From positions 1-37,002 of the IMG/VR virus record IMGVR_UViG_3300008050_007803: a stretch of DNA of 37,002 nucleotides; one strand, given 5' to 3'. The DNA is from a virus. Every line of letters begins with the position of its first letter. Positions within the stretch are counted from its first letter, which is position 1. Under the pieces are notes generated by a model. That model searched no databases. It was not told the origin of the DNA and worked only from the letters and a program-made list of their open reading frames with translations. A program made the translations under genes and the position numbers. Of this stretch, positions 14,325-22,261 are shown one piece after another.

Positions 14325-17300
14325 CTAAAATTGCAAATTATTGCAATCCGGATCTTCGGGACATATCGTTGTAGTTGTAGTCGTTGGAGCCGGGGTAGTA
14401 GTCGTCGTGGTAGTAGTCGTCGTCGTGGTCGTAGTTATTATTTGTTCTTCTATTAAGAAAGGTACCTGCAGCGGTAGGATCGGCGCCGGGTATATAAACA
14501 CCGGGTCCTCCGGTTCCGGTTCCGGTTGCGGCGGATCCGGCGGATCCGGCGGATCCGGCGGCTGCGGCAGTGGCGGTTCAACAATTATAGTCGGTGGCAC
14601 CCTGGTTGGAGGAACAGTACATGGGGGCGGTGGAGTTGTGTAGGGCGGCGTCGTATAAGGCGGCGTCGTATAAGGCGGCGTCGTATAAGGCGGAGTTGTG
14701 TACGGTGGTGGAGTTGTGTAAGGTGGTGGAGTTGTGTACGGTGGTGTTGTAGGATCATCGTATATTTTAAAATCACCAGACGGTCCACCGTTCGTATAAC
14801 CACCCGGCCAATTAGACCCGGGTAAATCATTAGTATTCTCTAGACCGCTGGGTGTATCAATGACCTCTTCACGCGTGCTGGGATCTGTGACATCATCGTC
14901 CTCCTCCTCTAAATACGGATCAACAAAGACGTCTTTTTTAAGAAGAGGGTCGAGTCCACCGGAGTCAATGTCAATGATGGGACCTTCTTTGGTTTGGGTT
15001 GTATCATCCGTTTCCTCGATCTTTGTGCGAGGATCAGTAGGATCGAGGCCACCAGGGTCAATGATGGGACCTTCACTTCCTTCCCCGGCATTTGGATCCC
15101 ATGGACCGGCCGCCGACATCCGCCAGCCAGATGGCAGCTCAAACGGGTCACTTCCTTCCCCGGCATTTGGATCATATGGGCCAGCCGCTGACATCACCCA
15201 ACCGGGTGGCAGAATAGGATCAGCAACCTGATCAGGTTGGTACGTTATTGGTTTTGAAGCTGATATTGCTTTATCAATATCAACTGTCTGCAAAACATAA
15301 CTAGGCGACCCGGCATTATGGCTAAGGCGCTCCATTGCCGCATTAATCTCATTTTGAGTATCGGGGTTCCCATAAAAAGGTCCACCGCCGGTGGTTGTAT
15401 GAGTCTCAACTAAAATAGGTGTGTTATTAGTGTATATAAATGACGGAGCACTACTATCACCCCTTTCCAATAATTCTTGGAAACTACTCTCTGGTATAGG
15501 TAGAGCAATGCTTACAGTTTCAGGATTTGCTCCGCGCTCTGACCGGCCACGGTCGAATGTCATTACTCTTGGAATTGATTTTCTTTCCGCATCAACTGTA
15601 ACAACATATGAATCCTGTAAAATATAATTATAATCCGTACGTGGTTCAGGAACGGGGTAAATAGCAGTGTTTTCAACCGGTGAATCAAAAATTCCGACAC
15701 TTATATCCAGACTGCGGTCGCCAATCTTGATTCTTTCAACAATATTTCTAGTTACTCTATTTCCATCTTTATCTATAAAATTTACAACGCCATCGGCACT
15801 ATCACCCGGATACCGTACGTCCCAATGCTTGGACATTACGAAGTGAATTGGAGACACCATGGTTATTGATTTTTCTGTCGCGGCTCTCCAATTATTCGGA
15901 TTAAAACCAACTCCACGTTCACTTATACCTGATATATCCAATTTACCGGCAATTGGTAAGTTAGATACTAATAACCTGTTTATGAGTTTTTTAGTTTCAG
16001 ACTCTGGTTCTGGACTTTCTCTTTGCTGTTGTACAGTTAAAGTGAATATCCGTGTTAGATATACTTGTATATCTTCCAATAACCACTCTGACAACATTCC
16101 GCTGGGGTCGTCCTCCACTCCACTGTTAATATCTGTAAGTCTTTGCTGATCAGCTTGTAGTCTTTGAGTGAGTTCCTCCAAACTTAAAGTTGGTAATATA
16201 CTGTCTCTGAAACTCCTCCTCGCCTCCAACCGTCTTTGGTTTGCAGCATTTAAAAGCTCTTGCCGAGTCGTTTCATTTTGCTCACTTTCAGCTTCCTGTC
16301 GTTCTCTTTCTATTCTAGCTTCTTCAGCTATAGCTGCCTTACTCGCGGCGACCGCAGCCGCCTCTTCCTGTAACTGCCTTAATCTAGCCTGTTCTAGCGA
16401 TTTTTGTTCAGCTTCATAAGCAGCCGCCTTCCTAGCTGCCACTTCAGCGTCACGTATTGCATCGGAAGTCGCTTCACCGGCTTTTGATAATCTACCGGCA
16501 GTGGTTGGCTTATCCGGTGTAGCCGCTGTATATAGCCTCCTACCTTGGGTGATCTGCTCCTCTGCTTTAGTTGCTTGCGCTGCTTGTGCAGTTGCTTCTG
16601 CATCTGCCTGCGAGCGTGCCGCTTCTGCTTCCGCTTTTGCTGCCTCAGCAGCCGCGAGCGCCTCTGCCGCGACCTCTGCCGCGGCCTGAGCTATGCTTTC
16701 CGCTTTTGCCTGTGCTGCTGCATTTGCTGCGGCTCGAGCCGCGGTCTGAGCCGCAGATTCCGCTGCTGTACGTTCCGCTTGCGCAGCCGCGGCATCTACC
16801 GCGGCCTGAGCTGCTAATTCTGCCGCTTCTGCTTCTGCCTGCGCAGATGCTTCCGCTTTTGCTGCAGCATCTGCTGCCCTCACCGCTTCCTCCTCCTGTT
16901 GTCGAAGTTGATCAACCTGTTCTTGCGAGATTCTAAATTCGTCTTGAGGGTTAGGTATATTTTGTGTTATCCTTTGTGATACAGGCTTACCTTCAACAAA
17001 TTGCTGTAACGAAATGGTAACATCCATACTACCGTCTTCAGCAACTTGATCTGCAATAAGTGTTAACCCATCAGCATTTATATTTACCCATGGGGTGGGT
17101 AACCCCCATACAGAAGCAGGTGTAGTACCACTAGCACCGTCCCAAAGCTCTTCTTTAGTTTGATAATCCTCAATAAAGATCTCAACCTCACCATCAAGCT
17201 CTCTAGATACTTGTACATAATCTACATTAACAGTACCTGTTGTGTTTTTAAAAGAGTTTGGAGCTCCACCACCGCCCAGTTGAGGGTAAGCGACAACAGT

Positions 17301-17702
17301 CACACCAACATCTATTAGTCCAACGTCCGGGCTGCCTAAATTTGAAGCCGCAGGCTCTACCGCGGTAGTTGGCTGATTAGGATCCGTATCCTCTGTGTCC
17401 GCGGTTGATGGTCCCGTAACGACCGGAACGACCGGATCAATTGGAGACACCGCACCTGGAGACACCGCACCTGGATTACAAAGCGCTGGGTCAGGTGGCA
17501 CCTCATATGGGCCAGCCGCTGACATCCGGATCTCAGGCTGCACCTTATATGGCCCGGCTGCTGACATCCGCCAGCCGGGTGGCAGCTCCGGTTCACTTCC
17601 TTCCCCGGCATATGGATCATATGGCCCGGCCGCTGACATCAGCCAGCCAGGTGGCAGCTCCGGGTCACCGCCATTCACGGAATATGGATCATCTATTGGC
17701 AT
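14325..17702 (-). CDS. multidomain virion-type protein: repeats, Ala-rich coiled coil, trypsin-like domain, Pro/Thr tail
   Basis: This is a 1125-residue mosaic. Residues 1-70 hold three copies of a PPGWxMSAAGPY motif. Residues 125-250 form a beta-rich domain. Residues 255-500 are an Ala/Glu/Gln-rich helical region, probably coiled coil. Residues 585-815 look like a chymotrypsin-fold serine peptidase, with SPIHFVMSKHW (His620), SLDISVGIFD (Asp666) and RGDSSAPSF (Ser750), spaced 46 and 84 residues apart much as in trypsin, plus the later THTTTGGGP. Two more MSAAGP repeats follow (837-868), then an acidic linker. Residues 985-1060 are PPYTT and PPD repeats. Residues 1090-1112 are 14 Thr, PAP and 6 Thr, and the protein ends with two Cys. 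No signal peptide or membrane helix is seen. The DNA is visibly GC-richer than its neighbours. It overlaps the upstream gene by 1 nt (TAATG). A tail-associated or exposed fibre-like role is inferred from position. Confidence 0.82.
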   Translation of the reverse strand: MPIDDPYSVNGGDPELPPGWLMSAAGPYDPYAGEGSEPELPPGWRMSAAGPYKVQPEIRMSAAGPYEVPPDPALCNPGAVSPGAVSPIDPVVPVVTGPSTADTEDTDPNQPTTAVEPAASNLGSPDVGLIDVGVTVVAYPQLGGGGAPNSFKNTTGTVNVDYVQVSRELDGEVEIFIEDYQTKEELWDGASGTTPASVWGLPTPWVNINADGLTLIADQVAEDGSMDVTISLQQFVEGKPVSQRITQNIPNPQDEFRISQEQVDQLRQQEEEAVRAADAAAKAEASAQAEAEAAELAAQAAVDAAAAQAERTAAESAAQTAARAAANAAAQAKAESIAQAAAEVAAEALAAAEAAKAEAEAARSQADAEATAQAAQATKAEEQITQGRRLYTAATPDKPTTAGRLSKAGEATSDAIRDAEVAARKAAAYEAEQKSLEQARLRQLQEEAAAVAASKAAIAEEARIERERQEAESEQNETTRQELLNAANQRRLEARRSFRDSILPTLSLEELTQRLQADQQRLTDINSGVEDDPSGMLSEWLLEDIQVYLTRIFTLTVQQQRESPEPESETKKLINRLLVSNLPIAGKLDISGISERGVGFNPNNWRAATEKSITMVSPIHFVMSKHWDVRYPGDSADGVVNFIDKDGNRVTRNIVERIKIGDRSLDISVGIFDSPVENTAIYPVPEPRTDYNYILQDSYVVTVDAERKSIPRVMTFDRGRSERGANPETVSIALPIPESSFQELLERGDSSAPSFIYTNNTPILVETHTTTGGGPFYGNPDTQNEINAAMERLSHNAGSPSYVLQTVDIDKAISASKPITYQPDQVADPILPPGWVMSAAGPYDPNAGEGSDPFELPSGWRMSAAGPWDPNAGEGSEGPIIDPGGLDPTDPRTKIEETDDTTQTKEGPIIDIDSGGLDPLLKKDVFVDPYLEEEDDDVTDPSTREEVIDTPSGLENTNDLPGSNWPGGYTNGGPSGDFKIYDDPTTPPYTTPPPYTTPPPYTTPPYTTPPYTTPPYTTPPYTTPPPPCTVPPTRVPPTIIVEPPLPQPPDPPDPPDPPQPEPEPEDPVFIYPAPILPLQVPFLIEEQIITTTTTTTTTTTTTTPAPTTTTTTICPEDPDCNNLQF
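14644..14757. repeat. 15-bp tandem repeat encoding PPYTT
   Basis: Three perfect copies of a 15-bp unit (GGCGGCGTCGTATAA; 14644-14658, 14659-14673, 14674-14688) are followed by diverged 15-18-bp copies (GGTGGTGGAGTTGTGTA type). On the minus strand they encode the (P)PPYTT repeats at residues 985-1025 of the large protein. A shorter 9-bp repeat (GGCGGATCC, three copies near 14530-14556) encodes the PPD repeats. Confidence 0.85.
15074..15218. repeat. 75-bp imperfect direct repeat (MSAAGP motif, C-terminal pair)
   Basis: Two copies start at 15074 and 15149 (shared start CACTTCCTTCCCCGGCAT). They encode the fourth and fifth GWxMSAAGPxDPNAGEGS motifs after the peptidase-like domain. The same unit recurs at the other end of the gene. 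Confidence 0.8.
17505..17670. repeat. MSAAGP-motif repeats at the gene's 5' end
   Basis: Three copies of the same coding motif occur here, one starting at 17594 with CACTTCCTTCCCCGGCAT as in the distal pair and two shorter ones. They lie about 2.4 kb from the copies at 15074-15218, so homologous recombination between them could delete the coiled coil and the peptidase-like domain. Confidence 0.75.
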
Positions 17703-18601
17703 TATGCTGTTATACTAGATACGGTAGTATATGGTTTATCTGGCAATGTGCATAAACTTGGAGTTAATACGGTTTCTGTGAGTACTTCACTTCCTTCATA
17801 ACCTTCAACGTGAAAATCTCTCAGAAAGAAGTCTTTCGCGCTTAGTGAATATCCACCTGCAGCTGCAGGTGTAGTTGAAGAAATTGGAGTGCTAAATGCA
17901 AATCCGCAATAGATATTATCTAAATTAGATAACGTACTATATCTAGACCCCATGTCAATTGCTGTTAGCAGAGTATACGTAGTGGTATTACTATCTCTTG
18001 AATCAATATATAGTGTTCTGCCCAAATTAACATATCTAAATCGTAATGTTCTATATGTATCAGTAGATATAGTACTAAAACTAGTAGATATAGAAGATAA
18101 ATGATTATAAGCCAATACATTATGTAAATAGTCACGAACTACAATTGACTCTCTTAATAGCTGATTCGGCTTTACACCTGGACGATCGTCTCTCCCAGTT
18201 AATGCATAACGCCCGGTTGAATCAAAACCAACCTTTACTAACATACCGCTTAATACAGCACCTTCTAGAAGAACTGTAGAATCGCCTTCAGTCTTTAATA
18301 CTTCTGGTGTTTCCGTTAATAACGCATGCGCAGATAATACAAATTCAGGGTCCTGATCACCGAGATATTGCCCAGGTAGAGTAGATATTGGTTGTACGAG
18401 ATTTGTTAAAAAGGTTGAAAATCCTAGTTCATAGTTATGAAATTGAGCTGTTGAGCCAAAACTTGTACTAGGTAATTTATACTGAAAGGACCACGTAATA
18501 TCATAATTCGAATTAAACGCTTTTTTAGACTCAACAAACGTATAATACCTTGCTAAAGAAGGTAATGATATATCAGACGGAAATCCTGCTAATGCTGCCA
18601 T
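17702..18601 (-). CDS. hypothetical beta-rich virion-type protein
   Basis: This 299-residue protein is unrecognised. It is rich in Ser, Thr, Tyr and Leu with alternating hydrophobic pattern, as in phage tail and fibre proteins: ARYYTFVESKKAFNSNYDIT, YELGFSTFLTNLVQ, TYRTLRFRYVNLGRTLYID, NIYCGFAFSTPISSTTPAAA. There are no enzymatic motifs. TTAAATA lies 5 nt before the ATG. Its stop overlaps the start of the 1125-residue gene (TAATG), so the two products are likely made together and may bind each other, for example as a fibre and its adaptor. Function remains open. Confidence 0.75.
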   Translation of the reverse strand: MAALAGFPSDISLPSLARYYTFVESKKAFNSNYDITWSFQYKLPSTSFGSTAQFHNYELGFSTFLTNLVQPISTLPGQYLGDQDPEFVLSAHALLTETPEVLKTEGDSTVLLEGAVLSGMLVKVGFDSTGRYALTGRDDRPGVKPNQLLRESIVVRDYLHNVLAYNHLSSISTSFSTISTDTYRTLRFRYVNLGRTLYIDSRDSNTTTYTLLTAIDMGSRYSTLSNLDNIYCGFAFSTPISSTTPAAAGGYSLSAKDFFLRDFHVEGYEGSEVLTETVLTPSLCTLPDKPYTTVSSITA

Positions 18602-18606
18602 ATATA

Positions 18607-18613
18607 TATTTAA
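18607..18613 (-). promoter_or_regulatory. late-type motif TTAAATA
   Basis: Minus-strand TTAAATA lies 5 nt before the ATG at 18601, in a 16-nt intergenic gap. It differs from the ATAAATA core at one base. Confidence 0.45.
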
Positions 18614-18617
18614 TTAC

Positions 18618-18830
18618 TCATTCCTTTATAAAAAGACAGGTTAGAGAATTTGTTTTCTTAATCTGCGTCTTGAATGCTAAATCATATCCAAGTTTCCCTA
18701 ATTCTATGTATAAAGTCTTAAAATGTTTAAAAGGGACATTAAGAAGAACACTATCCAACTCGCTATCATATATAACGTAGTCGGAAAACTCTTCACAGAG
18801 TGCACCAGCTCTGCAAAAACTTGCATTCAT
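18618..18830 (-). CDS. small hypothetical protein (70 aa)
   Basis: This 70-residue ORF starts MNASFCRAGALCEEF and continues with a plausible folded segment (YVIYDSELDSVLLNVPFKHF, LYIELGKLGYDLAFKTQ). It is not a shadow of another gene. It fills a gap on the late strand between two structural genes and has ATAAATA 5 nt before its ATG. No family is recognised. A small chaperone or assembly factor for the adjacent fibres would fit the location only. Confidence 0.6.
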   Translation of the reverse strand: MNASFCRAGALCEEFSDYVIYDSELDSVLLNVPFKHFKTLYIELGKLGYDLAFKTQIKKTNSLTCLFIKE

Positions 18831-18835
18831 ACAAG

Positions 18836-18842
18836 TATTTAT
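18836..18842 (-). promoter_or_regulatory. late-type motif ATAAATA
   Basis: Minus-strand GAATAAATA, with its ATAAATA core at 18836-18842, lies 5 nt before the ATG at 18830. It overlaps the stop codon of the upstream 55-aa gene. Confidence 0.5.
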
Positions 18843-19006
18843 TCATTATCGAATACTTGTATAATTTTATTAATTTTTTGAATTAAAATAGAATTATCTG
18901 CCAGTAGTTGTTCTTGTTGTGCTGTAAAAGACGTGCAGTTAGTTAATATCTGTTTTAATGAAACAAAATCTTCAAAATCTAGACCTTCAACTATAACCTC
19001 TTCCAT
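18839..19006 (-). CDS. small hypothetical protein (55 aa)
   Basis: This short ORF lies between the tail-collar fibre gene and the 70-aa gene, all on the same strand. The translation starts MEEVIVEGLDFEDF and continues as one probable long amphipathic helix (SLKQILTNCTSF, QEQLLADNSILIQKINKII), ending VFDNE. The composition is sensible for a real protein and the interval is otherwise empty. The upstream gap has no perfect late motif (TAATAATATAA is nearest). It could be a small coiled-coil assembly factor. Confidence 0.55.
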   Translation of the reverse strand: MEEVIVEGLDFEDFVSLKQILTNCTSFTAQQEQLLADNSILIQKINKIIQVFDNE

Positions 19007-19038
19007 ACTGTAGTTATATTATTAGTACTATAAAGCAA

Positions 19039-20697
19039 CTAGTTCCATTCAAACACTACAATTCCAGTGGTAGGTACAGGCCCGGATGGTTTTTTACTAT
19101 GTGATCCTTGACCACCGCCATATGCTGGACTGTTACCGTAAAAACCTGAACCACCCACTCCTTCTTCTTCGCCACTATCGTCTGTATCTACATGACCGAC
19201 GCCACCTACTAACGATATTGTTTCTGTTGGTAAATAAAGACTGTCAGCAATAACCGGTGTAGGTGCAGTAGTTGAATTGTACAAACCACCTTTAGCTCTA
19301 ACTAATGGCGCTGTCGGATATCCGCCGGGTTCGTATATATAACTAGACTTTCCACTAGTAAACCCTACCGGTGGAGCACCTACAACAACTGGGAATTGTG
19401 TACCTGGAGGTGCAGAGAGATAGCCAATTGCTGTTGATCCAGCATTACCACTTCTGCCTTTTCCAGGAGAGCCAGATCCAGTTACATAAAACTTAACGTA
19501 CGAAATGCCATTTGGCATTGTAAATGTATGTGTTACACCTTCTGCATTAAAAATTCGAATTCCGGGCTGAGGTCTTGTTATTTGTATTGTACCGCTAAGT
19601 GGGTTAAAAGAAGCATCAGTTTTATTTTCCGTTACACCTGATCCTGATGTAATAGTCGCAGATAGGTTTTTCCCGACAGTTAATGTAGGGCTAGTTACAC
19701 CTCCAAAGGCTTTAATAATAAACGACATTCCTATAGCAGAAACACCAGGGCTGCTTGAATGAGCTGTTGTTACCCCTACTAATGTACTGTTAGCAGGCGA
19801 TGATCCCTCCATCCATCCATATAATGCAGTACTACTCAGATTTGGAAGAGTAAATGTATTGGCAGAAAAATCTCTTCCATATTTGCCGCCTGTTGCAGTA
19901 AGAAGTTCTGAATACGTTACAGCATCAACAGCCTGCCCATTACAATTTAACCAACCATACGGCGCAGCTGATATCGGACACGCATACGGCATAATAGTTC
20001 CAATTGGAACCAAAGCCGCTGTAGTTGGAGCTACCGGTGAATATACTATTTGAGGTACTTGCCAAGCAAGTTGAGCCTGCCCTGCGCCATCCGTTGAACT
20101 GTAACCTAGGAATGTTTTAGCTTGCGGTGATGTTGCTGGAAAAGTATAATCGATTGAGTTAACTTTTAACTTTGATGGTAACGAAAGATAACTGGTAAGA
20201 CCTGAGTCCCTTTGAATTATACCGTCTATGCTAATTCTAGAACTTAATGCTACCTTATTAGACCCATCAAGAGTTAATGAGCTTCCTAATGCATTAGTAG
20301 ATATATTTCCTGCGGATAATGTACCAACAGTAATTTGATTAGCCGCGTTAATACTAATTGTTGTATCTCCGGCGCTTATTAAATTCGATACTGTTACCCA
20401 GTCTGAAGCTGCAGCTCCTGTACCGGTAACACATACTTTTATTTCATGGTTATCTGAATCATAACCATAGTCTCCAGTTAATACAGGTGCTAAAGTAGTT
20501 AAATTAGCTGCTCGCCCGGCCCACTTGTTTCCAACAATTACCCCACCTTTTGTTGTACCATCACCGACAAATAATCTCACCGTATCAGTCGTCATCCCAA
20601 GCTCACCAGTCTCGAGGGTAATTTGTTGTCGATCATAATTAGTCCCTCTCCTAACAAGGAGCTTTAACAAGGTATTTTCTAAAATTTCTATGGCCAT
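19039..20697 (-). CDS. tail fibre protein with phage tail-collar domain (paralogue 1)
   Basis: This 552-residue virion protein has three visible parts. The N-terminus (1-60) carries LLVRRGTNYDRQQITLETGELG and TVRLFVGDGTTKGG, a small attachment-type module frequent at the start of phage fibres. The middle contains a tail-collar domain (231-290): VPIGTIMPYACPISAAPYGW, LNCNGQAV, then FTLPNLSS. The C-terminus is Gly- and Ser-rich and may hold the tip (GGVGHVDTDDSGEEEGVGGSG, YGGGQGSHSKKPSG). It is a paralogue of the next upstream gene (20710-22257), sharing the N-terminal and collar modules while the rest differs. CTAAATA lies 9 nt before the ATG. Its role is likely host attachment. Confidence 0.82.
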   Translation of the reverse strand: MAIEILENTLLKLLVRRGTNYDRQQITLETGELGMTTDTVRLFVGDGTTKGGVIVGNKWAGRAANLTTLAPVLTGDYGYDSDNHEIKVCVTGTGAAASDWVTVSNLISAGDTTISINAANQITVGTLSAGNISTNALGSSLTLDGSNKVALSSRISIDGIIQRDSGLTSYLSLPSKLKVNSIDYTFPATSPQAKTFLGYSSTDGAGQAQLAWQVPQIVYSPVAPTTAALVPIGTIMPYACPISAAPYGWLNCNGQAVDAVTYSELLTATGGKYGRDFSANTFTLPNLSSTALYGWMEGSSPANSTLVGVTTAHSSSPGVSAIGMSFIIKAFGGVTSPTLTVGKNLSATITSGSGVTENKTDASFNPLSGTIQITRPQPGIRIFNAEGVTHTFTMPNGISYVKFYVTGSGSPGKGRSGNAGSTAIGYLSAPPGTQFPVVVGAPPVGFTSGKSSYIYEPGGYPTAPLVRAKGGLYNSTTAPTPVIADSLYLPTETISLVGGVGHVDTDDSGEEEGVGGSGFYGNSPAYGGGQGSHSKKPSGPVPTTGIVVFEWN

Positions 20698-20706
20698 ATG
20701 TTTTAA

Positions 20707-20713
20707 TATTTAG
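20707..20713 (-). promoter_or_regulatory. late-type motif CTAAATA
   Basis: Minus-strand CTAAATA lies 9 nt before the ATG at 20697, overlapping the stop codon of the upstream fibre gene. Confidence 0.4.
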
Positions 20714-22257
20714 TAGCTAAAAACAGGTATTGCAAATCTATCAAACGTTTCAGTACTCTCTTCACTTCGTACGTCGCCGGATAACGCCATTGTAATAAAT
20801 CCTGCAGAACTTAATTTAATATTATTTCCGGCTGAAGTTAGTCCTTCACATATTTGCTGTGAATATTTACCACCGAAATTATTTTCAACCTGGTTAGGAG
20901 CTCCATTAAAGATATTTAAAACAGGATCTTCAGCGTATTTTATAATAAAGTTAACACCTGAAGCACTTAAAGTTGTGCCTGGTGTTGGACCAGATAGACT
21001 ACCATCAGTAGCACTTAAATATAAGGTTTGTGTACCGGTTGTAATAGCGCCGTTAGCACCATATAATAAAACATCACCACCGGTGAGGTTTGGTACTTTA
21101 AAGTCGGTCATATTTGCACCGCCGTAAGTAGTTCCGATCTTATCAAATAATTGTCTATATTCCGGTCGAGCTGTTGCGTTAAGACTGTGTCCGTTGCATA
21201 ATAAATACCCAGCTGGGGGGAGTGTAAACGCTTGTGCATGTGGTAGTATCGAACCGATCGGAACACCGTCACCCGCTCCACTACCTGAAAGACCGGTAGC
21301 AGTAATGACATCAAATACAGAGCTTTTAATTTCAGTAATTAATCCTTTGTTCGTGTCTAAGAAAGGCATCTCCATAAAGGCAGATGTAGCTCCATTTAAT
21401 GTTACTGTACCGTTGTCATTTGTAATAAGTGCACCATCAACTGACTGTAATACAGCTTCTAATTTATTTGTTGCTGTGTTTACTTGTAATCCGCCGCCTA
21501 ACCTACCATCTGTTGTTGAGGTACCATCTCCAGGTCCGGCCCATGATGAAATACTAACATTCATCGCCCCAACATCTTTGAGCTCTAATTTATTATTAGT
21601 ATCAAATTTAAATTGCTGCTCATTAATACTTAAAGCTAATTCTTCACCATCCCCACCCTTTAATCCGCTAGATGCTGGAAATAAGGCCTTTATCTCTCTT
21701 TTAGTTATAGAGTTTTGCTTTGGTGTTAATCTCCCGTCTTTACCAGGCGCGCTAGATAACTGTAAATAATCAGTGTTAAATGCAACATTTACATTACCAT
21801 TAACAGCAGATAATAGAGCATCCCCAAAAAACGTTCCACCTAAATATTCTGCATCAATTGCGTTTTTTGATAGCGTAAGCTTATTATTGGTATCAAATTC
21901 GAGGAATGCACCATCTGGAACTGATCCTATATAACTCCACCCTGATAAAGTGTTTGTATATGCCCTCCCGGTTGCCGATGCGCCGGAGAGTATATATAGC
22001 TTGTTTTTCGCGTAACCAATATCACCAACCTGTAAATATGGTGACTCACTAACCGCTGGGCCTAAACTAGCATCAGCAGCAAAAGGACCCACATTTACGT
22101 TACCAGCTACCTTACCACCGTAAGTAGCCCCATCACCGACAAATAGTCTTTTTGAATCTAGGGTATAACCTACTTCACCTTGATCCAATACGATCTCCTT
22201 TCGTTGGTCATCAGTACCTCTCCTAACTTTTAATTTTACTATAGTAATATTTGCCAT
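20710..22257 (-). CDS. tail fibre protein with phage tail-collar domain (paralogue 2)
   Basis: This 515-residue protein has the same architecture as the 19039-20697 product. The N-terminal module is KLKVRRGTDDQRKEIVLDQG with KRLFVGDGATYGGKVAGN. A beta-repeat shaft follows with recurring FDTNNKLxL segments (about 120-130 and 218-227). The collar domain is at 333-390 (VPIGSILPHAQAF, GYLLCNGHSLN, DFKVPNLTGG). The C-terminus (about 425-515) is different from the paralogue and ends ETFDRFAIPVFSY. It starts 4 nt after the upstream gene, with a degenerate ATAAAAT next to the ATG. Duplication followed by tip divergence is the likely history. Confidence 0.82.
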   Translation of the reverse strand: MANITIVKLKVRRGTDDQRKEIVLDQGEVGYTLDSKRLFVGDGATYGGKVAGNVNVGPFAADASLGPAVSESPYLQVGDIGYAKNKLYILSGASATGRAYTNTLSGWSYIGSVPDGAFLEFDTNNKLTLSKNAIDAEYLGGTFFGDALLSAVNGNVNVAFNTDYLQLSSAPGKDGRLTPKQNSITKREIKALFPASSGLKGGDGEELALSINEQQFKFDTNNKLELKDVGAMNVSISSWAGPGDGTSTTDGRLGGGLQVNTATNKLEAVLQSVDGALITNDNGTVTLNGATSAFMEMPFLDTNKGLITEIKSSVFDVITATGLSGSGAGDGVPIGSILPHAQAFTLPPAGYLLCNGHSLNATARPEYRQLFDKIGTTYGGANMTDFKVPNLTGGDVLLYGANGAITTGTQTLYLSATDGSLSGPTPGTTLSASGVNFIIKYAEDPVLNIFNGAPNQVENNFGGKYSQQICEGLTSAGNNIKLSSAGFITMALSGDVRSEESTETFDRFAIPVFSY

Positions 22258-22261
22258 AATT

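Noticed and set aside
14341-17755. Several plus-strand open frames opposite the 1125-residue gene, including Val/Gly- and Arg-rich ones
   Set aside because: They are mirror translations of the Thr, Pro, Ala and repeat codons on the minus strand; composition is absurd for proteins and no promoter or start signal supports them.
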